A stretch of 52,691 bases of DNA, taken from a virus. Positions 32,324 through 40,556 of the stretch are shown one piece after another. Location of the stretch: positions 1-52,691 of the IMG/VR virus record IMGVR_UViG_3300046467_000501; one strand, given 5' to 3'. The notes below the pieces were generated by a model. The model saw only the letters and a list, made by a program, of their open reading frames with translations. It had not been told where the DNA came from and ran no database searches. The translations under genes and the position numbers were made by a program. Position 1 is the stretch's first letter; each line of letters starts with the position of its first letter.

Positions 32324-34252
32324 TCATCCCGAAGAGATTTTCACCGTTCCCGAATCATTCCACAAAGCACCCGCAACACTCGGGTCTGAGGTCGCCATAG
32401 CCGCATGGATGATGTGACCAGCCGCAACGTACAGTGAGGCGTTGGTTTCGCCTTCGTCGGGGGCTGACGCGATGTAGACCGTCGAGGCGATTGTGATGTC
32501 ACCCGTCAGGTTGTCGCTGATCGCTGGTTCTGCGAAATAAGCCTGTGTGATTACCCCTATGCTCTCGGTCGCCGTTTGCGTGATAATGTTGTTAGCGAAC
32601 CATGAACCCACCAGAAACGAGGTATCGCCACTGGCTCCTGTCAGGGCACCTCCAATATTGAGGCCCAACAGAAGCGAAGAAGACCCGTCGCTTGTGAAGG
32701 CCCCAGCTAACTGCAACCGCGATATACCACTCGCGGACCCACCGAAGGAATGGGGTCCGGTGCCAGACACGACGAGGTTGCCCCCAACCGTGGCGGCACC
32801 CGTAGTCGTGACCGCCTTGTTGAGGTTAATAGCTGAAGAGGTAAGCTCCATCACATTGGCAGTTGAAACATGGAAGCGCATAGCGGCCCATTTTCCGTTA
32901 TCCCCGATGTCTAAAGTGTCATTTCCTGTTATGGTGTTTTCGGATATAACTACCTTATTGGCATCGTTGGCGTTATTACGGGTGAAGATCCCAAAATTCT
33001 TCTGTAGCCTTATAGTCCCAGCACCTGCGGGGTTATCACCTATCTGGATGTTAGTGCCGACATAAACATCGCGTGGCCTAGCCGCTCCTACCGCACCGAT
33101 ATCGTTATTATCGTCTGCGTGAGCGAGGAAATTGGCCCCTGAGAATTTCCAGCGATCAGTCCCGCCAACCGTAACCATTAAAACATCGCCAGAGGACTCC
33201 GACAAATATGTATTTCCAAAGCCATCGAAATACAGTTTCTTCGTCGCCTGTAGGCTAACATCCTGATCTTCGGTCATCGAAAGGATCGCACTGGAACCAA
33301 CGGTAGACCCCAGACCGATTACCAAATCATCTGCTGAGTCATCCAAGCCGATATAGAAATCCTGTGCATTACCATTGTAAATCAGTGCAGTATCTTCGGC
33401 GGTGCCATCTCCTATCGTTACATGGGCCGCAGGAAATACAAGTTTTTGATCCTCGTCAATCGTGATAGCGGGAGTCGTTCCAACAGTAGATCCCAGCCCG
33501 ATCACCAGATCATCCGCAGAATCGTCCAGCCCGACATAAAAATCTTGGGCAGCGCCGTCAAAAACGATCTTGGTATCTTCGGCTCCTGCATCACCAATCG
33601 TGAGCGTTGGGGTTGTCCCGCTGATAGTTACCGGAGAAGCGATCCCTATAGAGGAGCCATCAGCAGATATGGTGTCGAGTGCTATATCTCCGACATTTGT
33701 GATATCGGCGTCCCCAAACGATGTGGCCCCAAAACTATTTGACGACGCCGTAGAGGTGATACCACCACTAGCGGTGACGGCACCAGTGAGTGTGCTCGCA
33801 CCAGCCACCGTCAACTTAGCACTCAACTCCAGATCAGCGAGCGCATCAAGGACAGCCGCGCCACCTCCAGCACCATCGGTGAAGATTGCCGAAACATTGC
33901 CATTACCGATTGTAATGTTAGCCCCGGAACCCTGACTGATAATGATGTTTTGAGAACCGCTTGTTGCGTTCTCAATGATCCAGAACTTGTTGATGGTATT
34001 TGGTGCCAGGGTAATGGTACACGCTGAATCCAGTGTGCCCGTATACTTCATGTATATGGCTCTACCTTCATCAGCCGCACCATCTGCTACCGTAGTAGTA
34101 TGCGTATCGGCGTTGGTCGTGATGGCTTCGGTGCCAGAACCGAAAGCATCTGCTATAAGCTCTAGGTTCGTATTGGTGGAAGTGCCCCAAGTACCTGATT
34201 CGGCACCTGTAGCAATTTCCTTCAATCTCAAATTATTGACATACGTTGCCAT
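32324..34252 (-). CDS. Tail fibre protein (642 aa)
   Basis: MATYVNNLRLKEIATGAESG, TWGTSTNTNLELI is the typical anchor of phage fibres of this kind. Repeats follow: TLTIGDAGAEDTKIVFDGAAQDFYVG and the near copy VTIGDGTAEDTALIYNGNAQ, each with LDDSADDLVIGLGSTVG (about residues 228-310), then LYFDGFGNTYLS and a beta-helix-like Gly/Ser/Thr region. The last residues are AMATSDPSVAGALWNDSG, VKISSG. Fibres bind receptors and decide host range. The C-terminus lacks a cut chaperone domain. Confidence 0.75.
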   Translation of the reverse strand: MATYVNNLRLKEIATGAESGTWGTSTNTNLELIADAFGSGTEAITTNADTHTTTVADGAADEGRAIYMKYTGTLDSACTITLAPNTINKFWIIENATSGSQNIIISQGSGANITIGNGNVSAIFTDGAGGGAAVLDALADLELSAKLTVAGASTLTGAVTASGGITSTASSNSFGATSFGDADITNVGDIALDTISADGSSIGIASPVTISGTTPTLTIGDAGAEDTKIVFDGAAQDFYVGLDDSADDLVIGLGSTVGTTPAITIDEDQKLVFPAAHVTIGDGTAEDTALIYNGNAQDFYIGLDDSADDLVIGLGSTVGSSAILSMTEDQDVSLQATKKLYFDGFGNTYLSESSGDVLMVTVGGTDRWKFSGANFLAHADDNNDIGAVGAARPRDVYVGTNIQIGDNPAGAGTIRLQKNFGIFTRNNANDANKVVISENTITGNDTLDIGDNGKWAAMRFHVSTANVMELTSSAINLNKAVTTTGAATVGGNLVVSGTGPHSFGGSASGISRLQLAGAFTSDGSSSLLLGLNIGGALTGASGDTSFLVGSWFANNIITQTATESIGVITQAYFAEPAISDNLTGDITIASTVYIASAPDEGETNASLYVAAGHIIHAAMATSDPSVAGALWNDSGTVKISSG

Positions 34253-34261
34253 ACTTAACTC

Positions 34262-35026
34262 CTAGTTTATAACAGCCTTCCAATCAGGCGTTTGCGAGTC
34301 GGATACATCAGACCACCCCGGTGTCTGTGAGTCATCTACAGCAGCCCAATCTGGTGTCTGTGAATCCGATACCTCAGACCATCCCGGTGTCTGCGAATCA
34401 TCTATAGCTCCCCAATCCGGCGTCTGAGAATCATCTATGATGCTCCATACATTGACTCCAGTTATTCCCGTCGTCCCCACCACACCCGTTACTTCGATAT
34501 TCTGACTAACGCTCGTCGTAACGCTTCCTACCGCACCCGTTCCCGCAACTCCGGTGACGGTTACACTTCCTTCTCCCGTAACCGTTACCGAACCTACACC
34601 ACCTGTCGCCGCGACCCCGGTAGCCGCTATCGAAACGTCAATCGTTACCGATACCGAACCAACTGCGGCTGTTCCGGCCAATCCTGTTACCGAAACACTT
34701 CCATCACCTGTTACCGTTACGGAACCAACTGCACCCGTTCCGGCTATTCCCGTCGCCGTAACATTCGCATCAGCCGTTACGGTGACGCTTCCTACCGATC
34801 CCGTTCCCGCCAAACCAGTGACGGAAACATTTGCATCTGCTGCTACCGTGACTGATCCTACTGCCCCAGTACCAGCAACCCCTGTTACGGTAACGTTGGC
34901 ATCGGCTGTTACCGAAACACTTCCAACGCTACCCGTTCCAGCTACACCCGTTACCTCAACGGGTACTGGCTCACCCCAAGTACCGGAGCCCCAAGTAGAT
35001 CGACCCCAGCCAGTTACATCAGCCAT
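34262..35026 (-). CDS. Repeat-built beta structural protein (254 aa)
   Basis: After a Trp/Gly head (VTGWGRSTWGSGTWGEPV) come eight tandem repeats of 22 residues of the form VTGVAGTGAVGSVTVTADAN, at residues about 23-198, and then five 11-residue repeats of the form (V/I)DDSQTPDWxx. The 22-residue unit alternates Val/Thr and Gly like a beta solenoid or Ig-like thread, suggesting a spike or fibre shaft. The DNA repeats of 66 and 33 bases allow easy expansion. It overlaps the next gene by one base and lies just before the fibre in the operon. Confidence 0.65.
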   Translation of the reverse strand: MADVTGWGRSTWGSGTWGEPVPVEVTGVAGTGSVGSVSVTADANVTVTGVAGTGAVGSVTVAADANVSVTGLAGTGSVGSVTVTADANVTATGIAGTGAVGSVTVTGDGSVSVTGLAGTAAVGSVSVTIDVSIAATGVAATGGVGSVTVTGEGSVTVTGVAGTGAVGSVTTSVSQNIEVTGVVGTTGITGVNVWSIIDDSQTPDWGAIDDSQTPGWSEVSDSQTPDWAAVDDSQTPGWSDVSDSQTPDWKAVIN

Positions 35027-35460
35027 TACGCTATACGAATAATCGCGTTACTCGCATCTGCCGCAGGGAAAGCAATCGTGAACGTACCAGCAGTGGCCGT
35101 TTTCAATGCACCAAAATCTAAAATAACAACAGACGGATCACCGCTCGCGGTATCATTAAAGATCATTGCACCCATAGCCGAAAACGTAGCAGTAGACCAC
35201 GAAGTATCAGCAAAATCAGTATAGGCGGTCGTACTACTTGTTGTAGGATCTACACGAGTTAGCGTATTTCCCTTGGCAGAGTAGTTCGTGCCACTGATTT
35301 CATTAGTAGTGGTATACGCCGTAGTAGCCGCAGTGAATGAAGCACTATCTGTGTACAGTGCAATCTGGAATGTATTTCCACCGGAGTTGAGGAAGTTGTG
35401 CTTTGCTTCCATCAATTCCTTTTTGAAAGAAGTACACATAAAATTCCCTGAAAATGCCAT
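35026..35460 (-). CDS. Conserved beta-rich phage structural protein (144 aa)
   Basis: MAFSGNFMCTSFKKELMEAKHNF opens with a helix, followed by FQIALYTDSASFTAATTAYTTTNEISGTNYSAKG and a Ser/Thr-rich beta body ending NAIIRIA. I have seen this head-to-tail order (SFKxELLxGxHxF, then ALYTxxA) in many phage structural genes next to adaptors and fibres. Probably a tail tube, collar or fibre-base protein. The precise role is not established. Confidence 0.65.
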   Translation of the reverse strand: MAFSGNFMCTSFKKELMEAKHNFLNSGGNTFQIALYTDSASFTAATTAYTTTNEISGTNYSAKGNTLTRVDPTTSSTTAYTDFADTSWSTATFSAMGAMIFNDTASGDPSVVILDFGALKTATAGTFTIAFPAADASNAIIRIA

Positions 35461-35738
35461 TACAATCTCTCCACGAAGTTAGCCATGTCGTTGTGGCCTG
35501 CTGAACGCAACAAAGTAACAACCCCGGAACGGTCTTCATTGATTGCTTCGTACATATAGTACTTCACAGCTTTGTAAATGAACTCCTTGAACTCTACCGC
35601 CTGCTCCGCTATCAACGGATGTGCATCCTTGCTTACGGACACAATCTGCTCAGATGCCCGCTTTGCCCAATGATCCGGCCCAAGCGTGGTGTCGTTAGTC
35701 GTGGTGACTATGACGTTGCCCACTTCCCCGGTAAGCAT
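35460..35738 (-). CDS. Small helical phage protein near adaptor genes (92 aa)
   Basis: The ORF reads GPDHWAKRASEQIVSVSKDAHPLIAEQAVEFKEFIYKAVKYYMYEAINEDRSGVVTLL and ends AGHNDMANFVERL. The three-helix plan (HWxxRxxEQ, HPxIxxQAxxF, then GHxDxAxxxxxL) fits a common small phage family that lies between the adaptor and tail genes. It may be a neck component or an assembly factor. No enzymatic motif is present. Confidence 0.6.
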   Translation of the reverse strand: MLTGEVGNVIVTTTNDTTLGPDHWAKRASEQIVSVSKDAHPLIAEQAVEFKEFIYKAVKYYMYEAINEDRSGVVTLLRSAGHNDMANFVERL

Positions 35739-36370
35739 CAGTGAACAGGCACTCTGATTGTGCCATCTCTGTACTCATCAACAGTCATGCGGCCCTCTGC
35801 CTGCATCTTCAGAAGATCCAGTGCTTCCTGATATCGCTGTTGATACAACTGCATCATGTCCGCATCACCTTTCATGTAGGTATACGCCTCGACCAGACAG
35901 CCGTAGAGCAGGACCGTGTCGGCGTTCGTGCCCAACCATGAAGGGCTCGTGTCAACGATTGAGGCTGGCTGATAGTAGTAATGAAGCTCCGTGACGAAAT
36001 CAGCGTTGGGCGTAGGACCAACTATGAATGTGTCAACATCGAAGACACCATAATATTTCGGAACCCCTTCGGTGGACGCATTCGGATACGTTGACCTAAT
36101 GAAGTTCGCGTCCTTGTTCAGCAAAAAGATCTGGTTACTAGAACTGGTAATCGACAAAGACAATGGAAACAAAAAGTCCGTAGGCATCGACAGGTATTGG
36201 TTACCATCAGTGATGGTGCCTGCGACATTCTTACGGTTCACGGGCAGATTGACGGAACGATAAATGCGCTGTTCAGTCTGCTTGATAAACGTGGGGATCG
36301 CAGCCACGAAATTCGTTTCCGTGTTATCGCAATAATCCTTGATGGCCGCAGTCAGTTCAGCATAGGTCAT
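35738..36370 (-). CDS. SU10-type head-tail adaptor (210 aa)
   Basis: MTYAELTAAIKDYCDNTETNFVAAIPTFIKQTEQRIYR is the standard opening of the phage adaptor family that includes the SU10 adaptor. It continues with VNRKNVAGTI, YLSMPTDFLFPLSLSI, then VDTFIVGPTPNADFVTELHYYYQP and an all-helical end (YQEALDLLKMQAEGRMTVDEYR). These proteins ring the portal and link it to the tail nozzle. Placement between the gp4-like connector and the tail genes agrees. Confidence 0.75.
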   Translation of the reverse strand: MTYAELTAAIKDYCDNTETNFVAAIPTFIKQTEQRIYRSVNLPVNRKNVAGTITDGNQYLSMPTDFLFPLSLSITSSSNQIFLLNKDANFIRSTYPNASTEGVPKYYGVFDVDTFIVGPTPNADFVTELHYYYQPASIVDTSPSWLGTNADTVLLYGCLVEAYTYMKGDADMMQLYQQRYQEALDLLKMQAEGRMTVDEYRDGTIRVPVH

Positions 36371-36702
36371 GTGGTCACCGTCACGGTCCCAACTTGTCCA
36401 TGTGCCACAATGTTGCCCGATCCACCCCCATTACCATTTCCTACGGGATCGAACGCGAACAATTTCCTACTGATATCTTGTGATAAATCAGGGCGTGGAT
36501 CTTTAATTGCCTGTGGGTCAGAATAATCACCAAGTCTGCCAAGGAAGTTCTGGGGCTGATCTTTGTCCAGCATATCCTTGCCGACCATAAGACCTGTCAT
36601 GCGACCAGCCTTAATCTGAGGCACGAGATCTTTGAGCTTATATCTGAATCCCGTGCGGTCGCAAAACCCAAACGCATACTTGCCCTTGGCATATTTAGCC
36701 AT
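36367..36702 (-). CDS. Conserved neck/structural protein with FCDRTGFRY motif (111 aa)
   Basis: The N-terminal part (KYAFGFCDRTGFRYKLKDLVPQ) and GLMVGKDMLDKDQPQNFLGR form a compact pattern seen across many phages in the connector cluster, usually with more cysteines that bind zinc; here only one Cys is left. The tail is Gly/Asn-rich (NGNGGGSGN) followed by a beta strand that may add to a neighbour's sheet. It overlaps its neighbours by four and one bases. Confidence 0.65.
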   Translation of the reverse strand: MAKYAKGKYAFGFCDRTGFRYKLKDLVPQIKAGRMTGLMVGKDMLDKDQPQNFLGRLGDYSDPQAIKDPRPDLSQDISRKLFAFDPVGNGNGGGSGNIVAHGQVGTVTVTT

Positions 36703-37379
36703 CAGGAATAGCCTCCGGGCACAAAGTGGACAGAAGCCCTGTCACGATCTTCCTGTTCCGCCAATTGCCACTGAAATTCGTATTCCGCTTTTAGCTCAGA
36801 GGAACGCCCAGCCGCTTCTGGATATTTCTGCGATATCATATAGGCGAGGCCAGATACCAATGCCGGGAGGAAACGAGCGGGCACATCTGGATCAGTAGAT
36901 CCCACGGAACCCGTGTCCTCAATACGCCGTATTTGCTGATAAGCAAACGTGTAGGCTTTATTGGGCGTGGGCCAGAAATATACAACCGGAGCATCACGCT
37001 GCTTGTCGATGTACAAATTTACGGGACGCCCTTCGGTGAGCTTATTAGGGATCGTGGAATACTGAGATACACTGAACCGCGAGATTGGCAGATCGCTTTG
37101 CGATGTACCAGATCCATCGCGAATCCAATACTGAATCAAATCAACGGTATCCGAATCCATCGTGACCGTGGAGGTTCCTGCCGTCAAGGTTTTGGTGCCC
37201 TGCTCGACAGTCCAGAAGTTGAGGCCGCGATTCACCCACTCAAGGCTCAAGAGATTGAGAGATCTACGAGCCGTTTCGATGTCGTAGCCCGTTTTAGACT
37301 GAAGACCGCATCTCTCAAATGCCTCTTCGATCACCTCTGAAATTTCGAGGTTAAATGCAGAGGTTCCTGACGTAGCCAT
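36702..37379 (-). CDS. P22 gp4-like head-tail connector (225 aa)
   Basis: The order of features matches the gp4 tail accessory family: an N-terminal helix (EISEVIEEAFERCGL), TARRSLNLLSLEWVNRGLNFWTVEQ, DLIQYWIRD, and APVVYFWPTPNKAYTFAYQQIRRIED, then FLPALVSGLAYMISQKYPE. In P22 this protein binds the portal after packaging and stabilises the packaged DNA. The C-terminal helix with QWQLAEQEDRDRA is the usual tail contact arm. Confidence 0.7.
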   Translation of the reverse strand: MATSGTSAFNLEISEVIEEAFERCGLQSKTGYDIETARRSLNLLSLEWVNRGLNFWTVEQGTKTLTAGTSTVTMDSDTVDLIQYWIRDGSGTSQSDLPISRFSVSQYSTIPNKLTEGRPVNLYIDKQRDAPVVYFWPTPNKAYTFAYQQIRRIEDTGSVGSTDPDVPARFLPALVSGLAYMISQKYPEAAGRSSELKAEYEFQWQLAEQEDRDRASVHFVPGGYS

Positions 37380-37621
37380 TAGTTATCCCTGAACTTGTTG
37401 CACAAGGCAACATTGGAGTCAACCACACCCTTGGGCCTCTTAGAGCCGTTGGCGATCATGCCACCACTTCTCATACGAGCCAAGTCTGGTAGCCTCATCG
37501 CACTGCCCAAAGCTTTTTTGACCATACCGCCAGAGGCTCTAGTCTCATCGGCAAACTTACGAGCCACCTTTGGTTCATTAGCGAACAGATACTTTCTCTG
37601 TTTATCGCTTTTAAAGGGCAT
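37379..37621 (-). CDS. Small basic phage protein (MPFKSDKQRKYL family, 80 aa)
   Basis: MPFKSDKQRKYLFANEPKVARKFADE is a well-spread phage head motif (SxKQRRYLxANxP). Two later blocks, ASGGMVKKALGSAMRLP and RSGGMIANGSKRP, carry a GGM spot that resembles the GG motifs in the giant internal proteins. The chain is strongly basic. It could bind packaged DNA near the connector or act as an assembly factor. The role is unknown. Confidence 0.65.
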   Translation of the reverse strand: MPFKSDKQRKYLFANEPKVARKFADETRASGGMVKKALGSAMRLPDLARMRSGGMIANGSKRPKGVVDSNVALCNKFRDN

Positions 37622-37814
37622 CTTTAGAACGCCTTATCCAATTAGGATATTCTTTAGCGATATGGCTGGTATGCCCAATCTCTTCTTCGTGGTCAGGATA
37701 ATTTTCAACAAGCTTACTGTAATAGCCCCAGCTATGATCAGCCCCTGCCTTCTTTTCTATCATCTCGTTACAGCTTGGAGGCTTGACAGTCGGATTTTGA
37801 GGATCTTCAGCCAT
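37611..37814 (-). CDS. Small hypothetical protein (67 aa)
   Basis: The start shares one base with the stop of the upstream gene, and the end runs 11 bases into the next. MAEDPQNPTVKPPSCNEM then a helix with SWGYYSKLVENYPDHEEEIGHTSHIAKEYPNWIRR. Aromatic and His-rich, it looks folded, but I do not recognise it. Packed between known virion genes, it is probably a minor structural or assembly protein. Confidence 0.55.
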   Translation of the reverse strand: MAEDPQNPTVKPPSCNEMIEKKAGADHSWGYYSKLVENYPDHEEEIGHTSHIAKEYPNWIRRSKDAL

Positions 37815-38212
37815 TAGTAACTCTTCCTTAGATAGAGCATCACGGTATAGCGATCACCATCTGTATGGCCTGTAGTCGTGAACAGGACATCACCATTAAC
37901 ACCACCACCAGCGTTATTCGGGAGGGGACCACCACCACGGAAGTCGAAATAGCCGTATCCGCTTAGTGTCCAACAGATAACGTTAGTGCTGGCGTTCCAG
38001 AGGATATCGACGGTCATGCCAGAGCAATCATAGGAGATCTGCTCAATGGCTACCCTAGCACAGGATCTTCCCGTACCGGATTCCGTGCTGAGAGCGGAGA
38101 CATCGACTTTGGCGACAGCAGTTTCACCATTACCATCGGAGATGTTGGTGAACTTCATAACCGCGATGCGGTCGCCGTCTTGGATCGTTTGAGACGTTAC
38201 TGCGTCAGCCAT
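37814..38212 (-). CDS. Conserved beta-rich virion protein (132 aa)
   Basis: MADAVTSQTIQDGDRIAVMKFTNISDG, AKVDVSALST, then VAIEQISYDCSGMTVDILWNA, and FDFRGGGPLPNNAGGGVNGDVLFTT match a phage structural family often coded beside decoration proteins. It is beta-rich with no enzyme motif. Possibly a head or neck spike protein. The gap upstream (38213-38318) contains a long hairpin that may set its expression. Confidence 0.65.
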   Translation of the reverse strand: MADAVTSQTIQDGDRIAVMKFTNISDGNGETAVAKVDVSALSTESGTGRSCARVAIEQISYDCSGMTVDILWNASTNVICWTLSGYGYFDFRGGGPLPNNAGGGVNGDVLFTTTGHTDGDRYTVMLYLRKSY

Positions 38213-38258
38213 CTGATTCTCCCCACGAGGACAGGACTTCTAGCCCCGCTCGCTACAG

Positions 38259-38301
38259 GAGATAACGGTTACCCACCCATTTGGATGGGTAACCTTATCT
38301 C
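38259..38301. other. 16-bp bulged hairpin between structural genes
   Basis: GAGATAA (38259-38265) plus GGTTACCCA (38267-38275) pair with TGGGTAACC (38286-38294) plus TTATCTC (38295-38301), with one bulged C. There is no T-run on either strand after it, so it is not a classical terminator. A long stem in the middle of a late operon often marks an RNase III cut or a 3' stabiliser that sets different protein amounts for genes on the two sides. Confidence 0.55.
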
Positions 38302-38318
38302 AATTAACGAACCATATC

Positions 38319-38840
38319 TTACTGATCGGAAAAGGCAGGTGCATCTGCACCTTGCTGATAACCCCAAATGATCCAATTCGTTGAATCTTTTGCCAGAATA
38401 TTGATTTCAAAGATACCAAAATCTGTCAGGGTTAGTATAGAGTTTGAGTTGCCATCAGCATACACAGAAACATCATTTGCGTCGGAATCCAAATGAGCAA
38501 TACCACCAATGTAATAATTGGTATCGGAGCCCGTATCGAAGATGACGTTTTCAGTCTCTTCTGCCGCACCACCATAAATAAACTTGAACCACACTCCCGC
38601 CGTGGGCGACGGAAGGGTAATCGTCCGGTTTCCACCAAGCGCCGGAACAACATTGACCCTACCACCGTTAGCAGTAGCGGTCAGGGTGGTGTCAGCATCA
38701 CTGAACGTAATGGGAGTAACCTGCAATCCCGATCCGTCTAGGCTGAATTCCGTTGTGAATGCACCAGTTGTTGAGCTTTTCGATACTACATCGAATCCGT
38801 CTTCGGATCTAACTGGTCCTGAAAAAGTCGTGTTAGCCAT
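38319..38840 (-). CDS. Putative capsid decoration/head fibre protein (173 aa)
   Basis: The head MANTTFSGPVRSEDGFDVVSKSSTTGAFT is shared with a group of phage virion proteins that sit next to the capsid gene. A beta body follows (LTATANGGRVNVVPALGGNRTITLPSP and VWFKFIYGGAAEE), ending in WIIWGYQQGADAPAFSDQ. It comes right after the terminator beyond the major capsid gene, so it is likely expressed at a lower level than the shell protein. Decoration or fibre role is inferred. Confidence 0.6.
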   Translation of the reverse strand: MANTTFSGPVRSEDGFDVVSKSSTTGAFTTEFSLDGSGLQVTPITFSDADTTLTATANGGRVNVVPALGGNRTITLPSPTAGVWFKFIYGGAAEETENVIFDTGSDTNYYIGGIAHLDSDANDVSVYADGNSNSILTLTDFGIFEINILAKDSTNWIIWGYQQGADAPAFSDQ

Positions 38841-38885
38841 TATTTCTCCCTGTCGTGGCTAGTGTCTACCGTTTATCGGCAGTCA

Positions 38886-38930
38886 GGAAAAAAGAAAAGG
38901 GCAGGAACGGTCCCAATATGGAACCGTCCC
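38886..38930 (-). terminator. Intrinsic terminator after the major capsid gene
   Basis: On the minus strand an 11-bp stem (38930-38920 with 38914-38904, two G-U pairs) closes a 5-base loop and is followed by a T-rich tract (38901-38886, CCCTTTTCTTTTTT). It starts 26 bases after the capsid stop. As the operon goes on for 29 kb with no new promoter seen, it probably works as a partial terminator, lowering expression of later genes relative to the capsid. Confidence 0.75.
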
Positions 38931-38955
38931 CACCCCTTACCCACTACGTTACTCA

Positions 38956-39891
38956 CTACGCTCCGGGTGATCCCCAGATCCCAAGGGGATCTGAGACGCC
39001 AAAGCTGTACCGCTCGCGAGCCTTGTAGCGAACGTTTCCGGTATCGAAATCACCGTCCATGCTCGTTTCCAGAGACACACGATTGAAGTGCTTCATCCCA
39101 TTCGGAATGTCGGTAAGAAGGAACCACGCATCCGTATCGGTCAGGAAGTGATTCACAACTGTCCCACCCGGAACAACACCCATCGAACGCACCGCGTTGA
39201 TATCGTTGTCCGCAGTTCCGGGGCGAAGATCAGATTTCATTACCCGTGTCGCCACGAACTGCAAGTCGGGCGGGATAACGAGCGTCTGGGGACGAGCAGC
39301 GATCATCAGGCCACGCTCATCGGTCCATTTGCCAATCTGAATTACAGCGGCCTCAAGAGAAGTCTCGTTGAGGTCAACGGCAGTAGCTGGACGGTTGGAG
39401 TTCTTGCCACCGGAAACAAGCGGGTGACCGTCACCACCAGTTACGCCATCACTAGATGCCGTGAAAAGATTCACACCGTCGCCGCCCTGATAGGCGTTGG
39501 TAAACCCATTGTTCAATGGAACAACAGCCTTGACCTGCTTGGTGTGAGCCATGGCGCGAGCCAAGGACTTGGTGTAACGAGCCGACAAGGAATCATAGAG
39601 ATTGTCTTCCATAGCCTCTTCCGTGATGGCAAAGCCCATGGCGATAGTCTCGTGATTGTAACGAGCGGTAAAGCTCTCCTGTGCGGCGTCATACGAAATC
39701 GCGTCACCCTCATCCTTCACGGGTGCAGCGTCGAAGCCCGAAAGCTTCACTTCTTCCTCAAAAGATCTGCTAGAGCTTTCCGTCTCATAGATTTCAGAAT
39801 GCTCATCGTCATAACGTGCATACTCCATTCCGAAGAGCGCGTTCAAGCCCGGAAGCAGTTCCTTGAGAAGTTGTGCGCGTGAAATAGCCAT
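38956..39891 (-). CDS. Major capsid protein (311 aa)
   Basis: The protein has the pattern of phage major capsid proteins of the short-tailed marine type: MAISRAQLLKELLPGLNALFG, an acidic E-loop-like stretch (SEIYETESSSRSFEEEVKLSGF), AITEEAMEDNLYDSLSARYTKSLARAMAHTKQ (spine helix), RPQTLVIPPDLQFVATRVM (a P-domain strand) and YKARERYSFGVSDPLGIWGSPG at the end. The HK97 fold is assumed. It follows the scaffold and decoration genes with AGGAG at its start, and a terminator comes after, agreeing with high expression. Confidence 0.85.
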   Translation of the reverse strand: MAISRAQLLKELLPGLNALFGMEYARYDDEHSEIYETESSSRSFEEEVKLSGFDAAPVKDEGDAISYDAAQESFTARYNHETIAMGFAITEEAMEDNLYDSLSARYTKSLARAMAHTKQVKAVVPLNNGFTNAYQGGDGVNLFTASSDGVTGGDGHPLVSGGKNSNRPATAVDLNETSLEAAVIQIGKWTDERGLMIAARPQTLVIPPDLQFVATRVMKSDLRPGTADNDINAVRSMGVVPGGTVVNHFLTDTDAWFLLTDIPNGMKHFNRVSLETSMDGDFDTGNVRYKARERYSFGVSDPLGIWGSPGA

Positions 39892-39904
39892 TGCTCAGTA
39901 TCTC

Positions 39905-40522
39905 CTATAATCCAGTAGGATTGTTATAGGAATGAGGAGATGCTGTAAATGTAGACGCAGCATTAAACTTCACGATTACATCTGGATAAGTATCACTTGC
40001 CGTCGTTCCCTTCGGGGGCAGGCTCTTAGGCCCGTCAACGAAATCAATAATGCGGAGGGGAAGCGTCAGCGTTGCGGCTGGAGTGCTGCCGTCAAGCTTA
40101 TTCTTGGATTTACCGAAAGTGGTGTTGCCAGCCGAGACAACTACACCCGCATTCAATCCGCGATCAGTAGTGTTCATAGCCTCATCGGCTTGCATTTGAA
40201 ACACGACATTAGGATCATCCAAGACATAAGCCATCGCATCGGTGGCCGCATTGTCTGCGGGCCAATAGTTGGAGAATGTCTTCTGGCTGGTTGTCGGGTC
40301 CGTATACGAGCAACCCAAAAAGATCCCGACAGCAGCTAGTGTAGCAGTACCAGCATCCTTCTCAATAGTACCATTTGCAACCAACTTACAAAAATCACCG
40401 TTTGAAATCTGAGTATCATAGGTCGTGATAATCGGCAGATTTCTAGTCTTGCTGGTGAATGAACCCGAAGCACTAAGAGTGCCAACGGGTCTGGCCCCGT
40501 ATGGGGCTGCTGAAGTAGCCAT
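39905..40522 (-). CDS. Capsid decoration/stabilisation protein (205 aa)
   Basis: MATSAAPYGARPVGTLSASGSF then PIITTYDTQISNGDFCKLVANGTIEKD fit the beta-rich proteins coded directly before the shell protein in many phages. FLGCSYTDPTTSQKTFSNYWPAD and VFQMQADEAMN follow, a known order of this family. They are thought to cement or decorate the capsid. A stable hairpin precedes its ribosome binding site. Confidence 0.65.
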   Translation of the reverse strand: MATSAAPYGARPVGTLSASGSFTSKTRNLPIITTYDTQISNGDFCKLVANGTIEKDAGTATLAAVGIFLGCSYTDPTTSQKTFSNYWPADNAATDAMAYVLDDPNVVFQMQADEAMNTTDRGLNAGVVVSAGNTTFGKSKNKLDGSTPAATLTLPLRIIDFVDGPKSLPPKGTTASDTYPDVIVKFNAASTFTASPHSYNNPTGL

Positions 40523-40530
40523 AAATACCT

Positions 40531-40556
40531 CTAAATGTTAGTAGCGCAACATTTAG
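40531..40556. other. Perfect 9-bp hairpin upstream of decoration gene
   Basis: CTAAATGTT (40531-40539) and AACATTTAG (40548-40556) are exact inverted copies with an 8-base loop. On the minus strand the hairpin begins within the stop of the 156-aa gene and ends just before the AGGT ribosome site of the decoration gene at 40522. No T-run follows. It may protect the decoration and capsid message from decay or be an RNA cut site. Confidence 0.5.
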
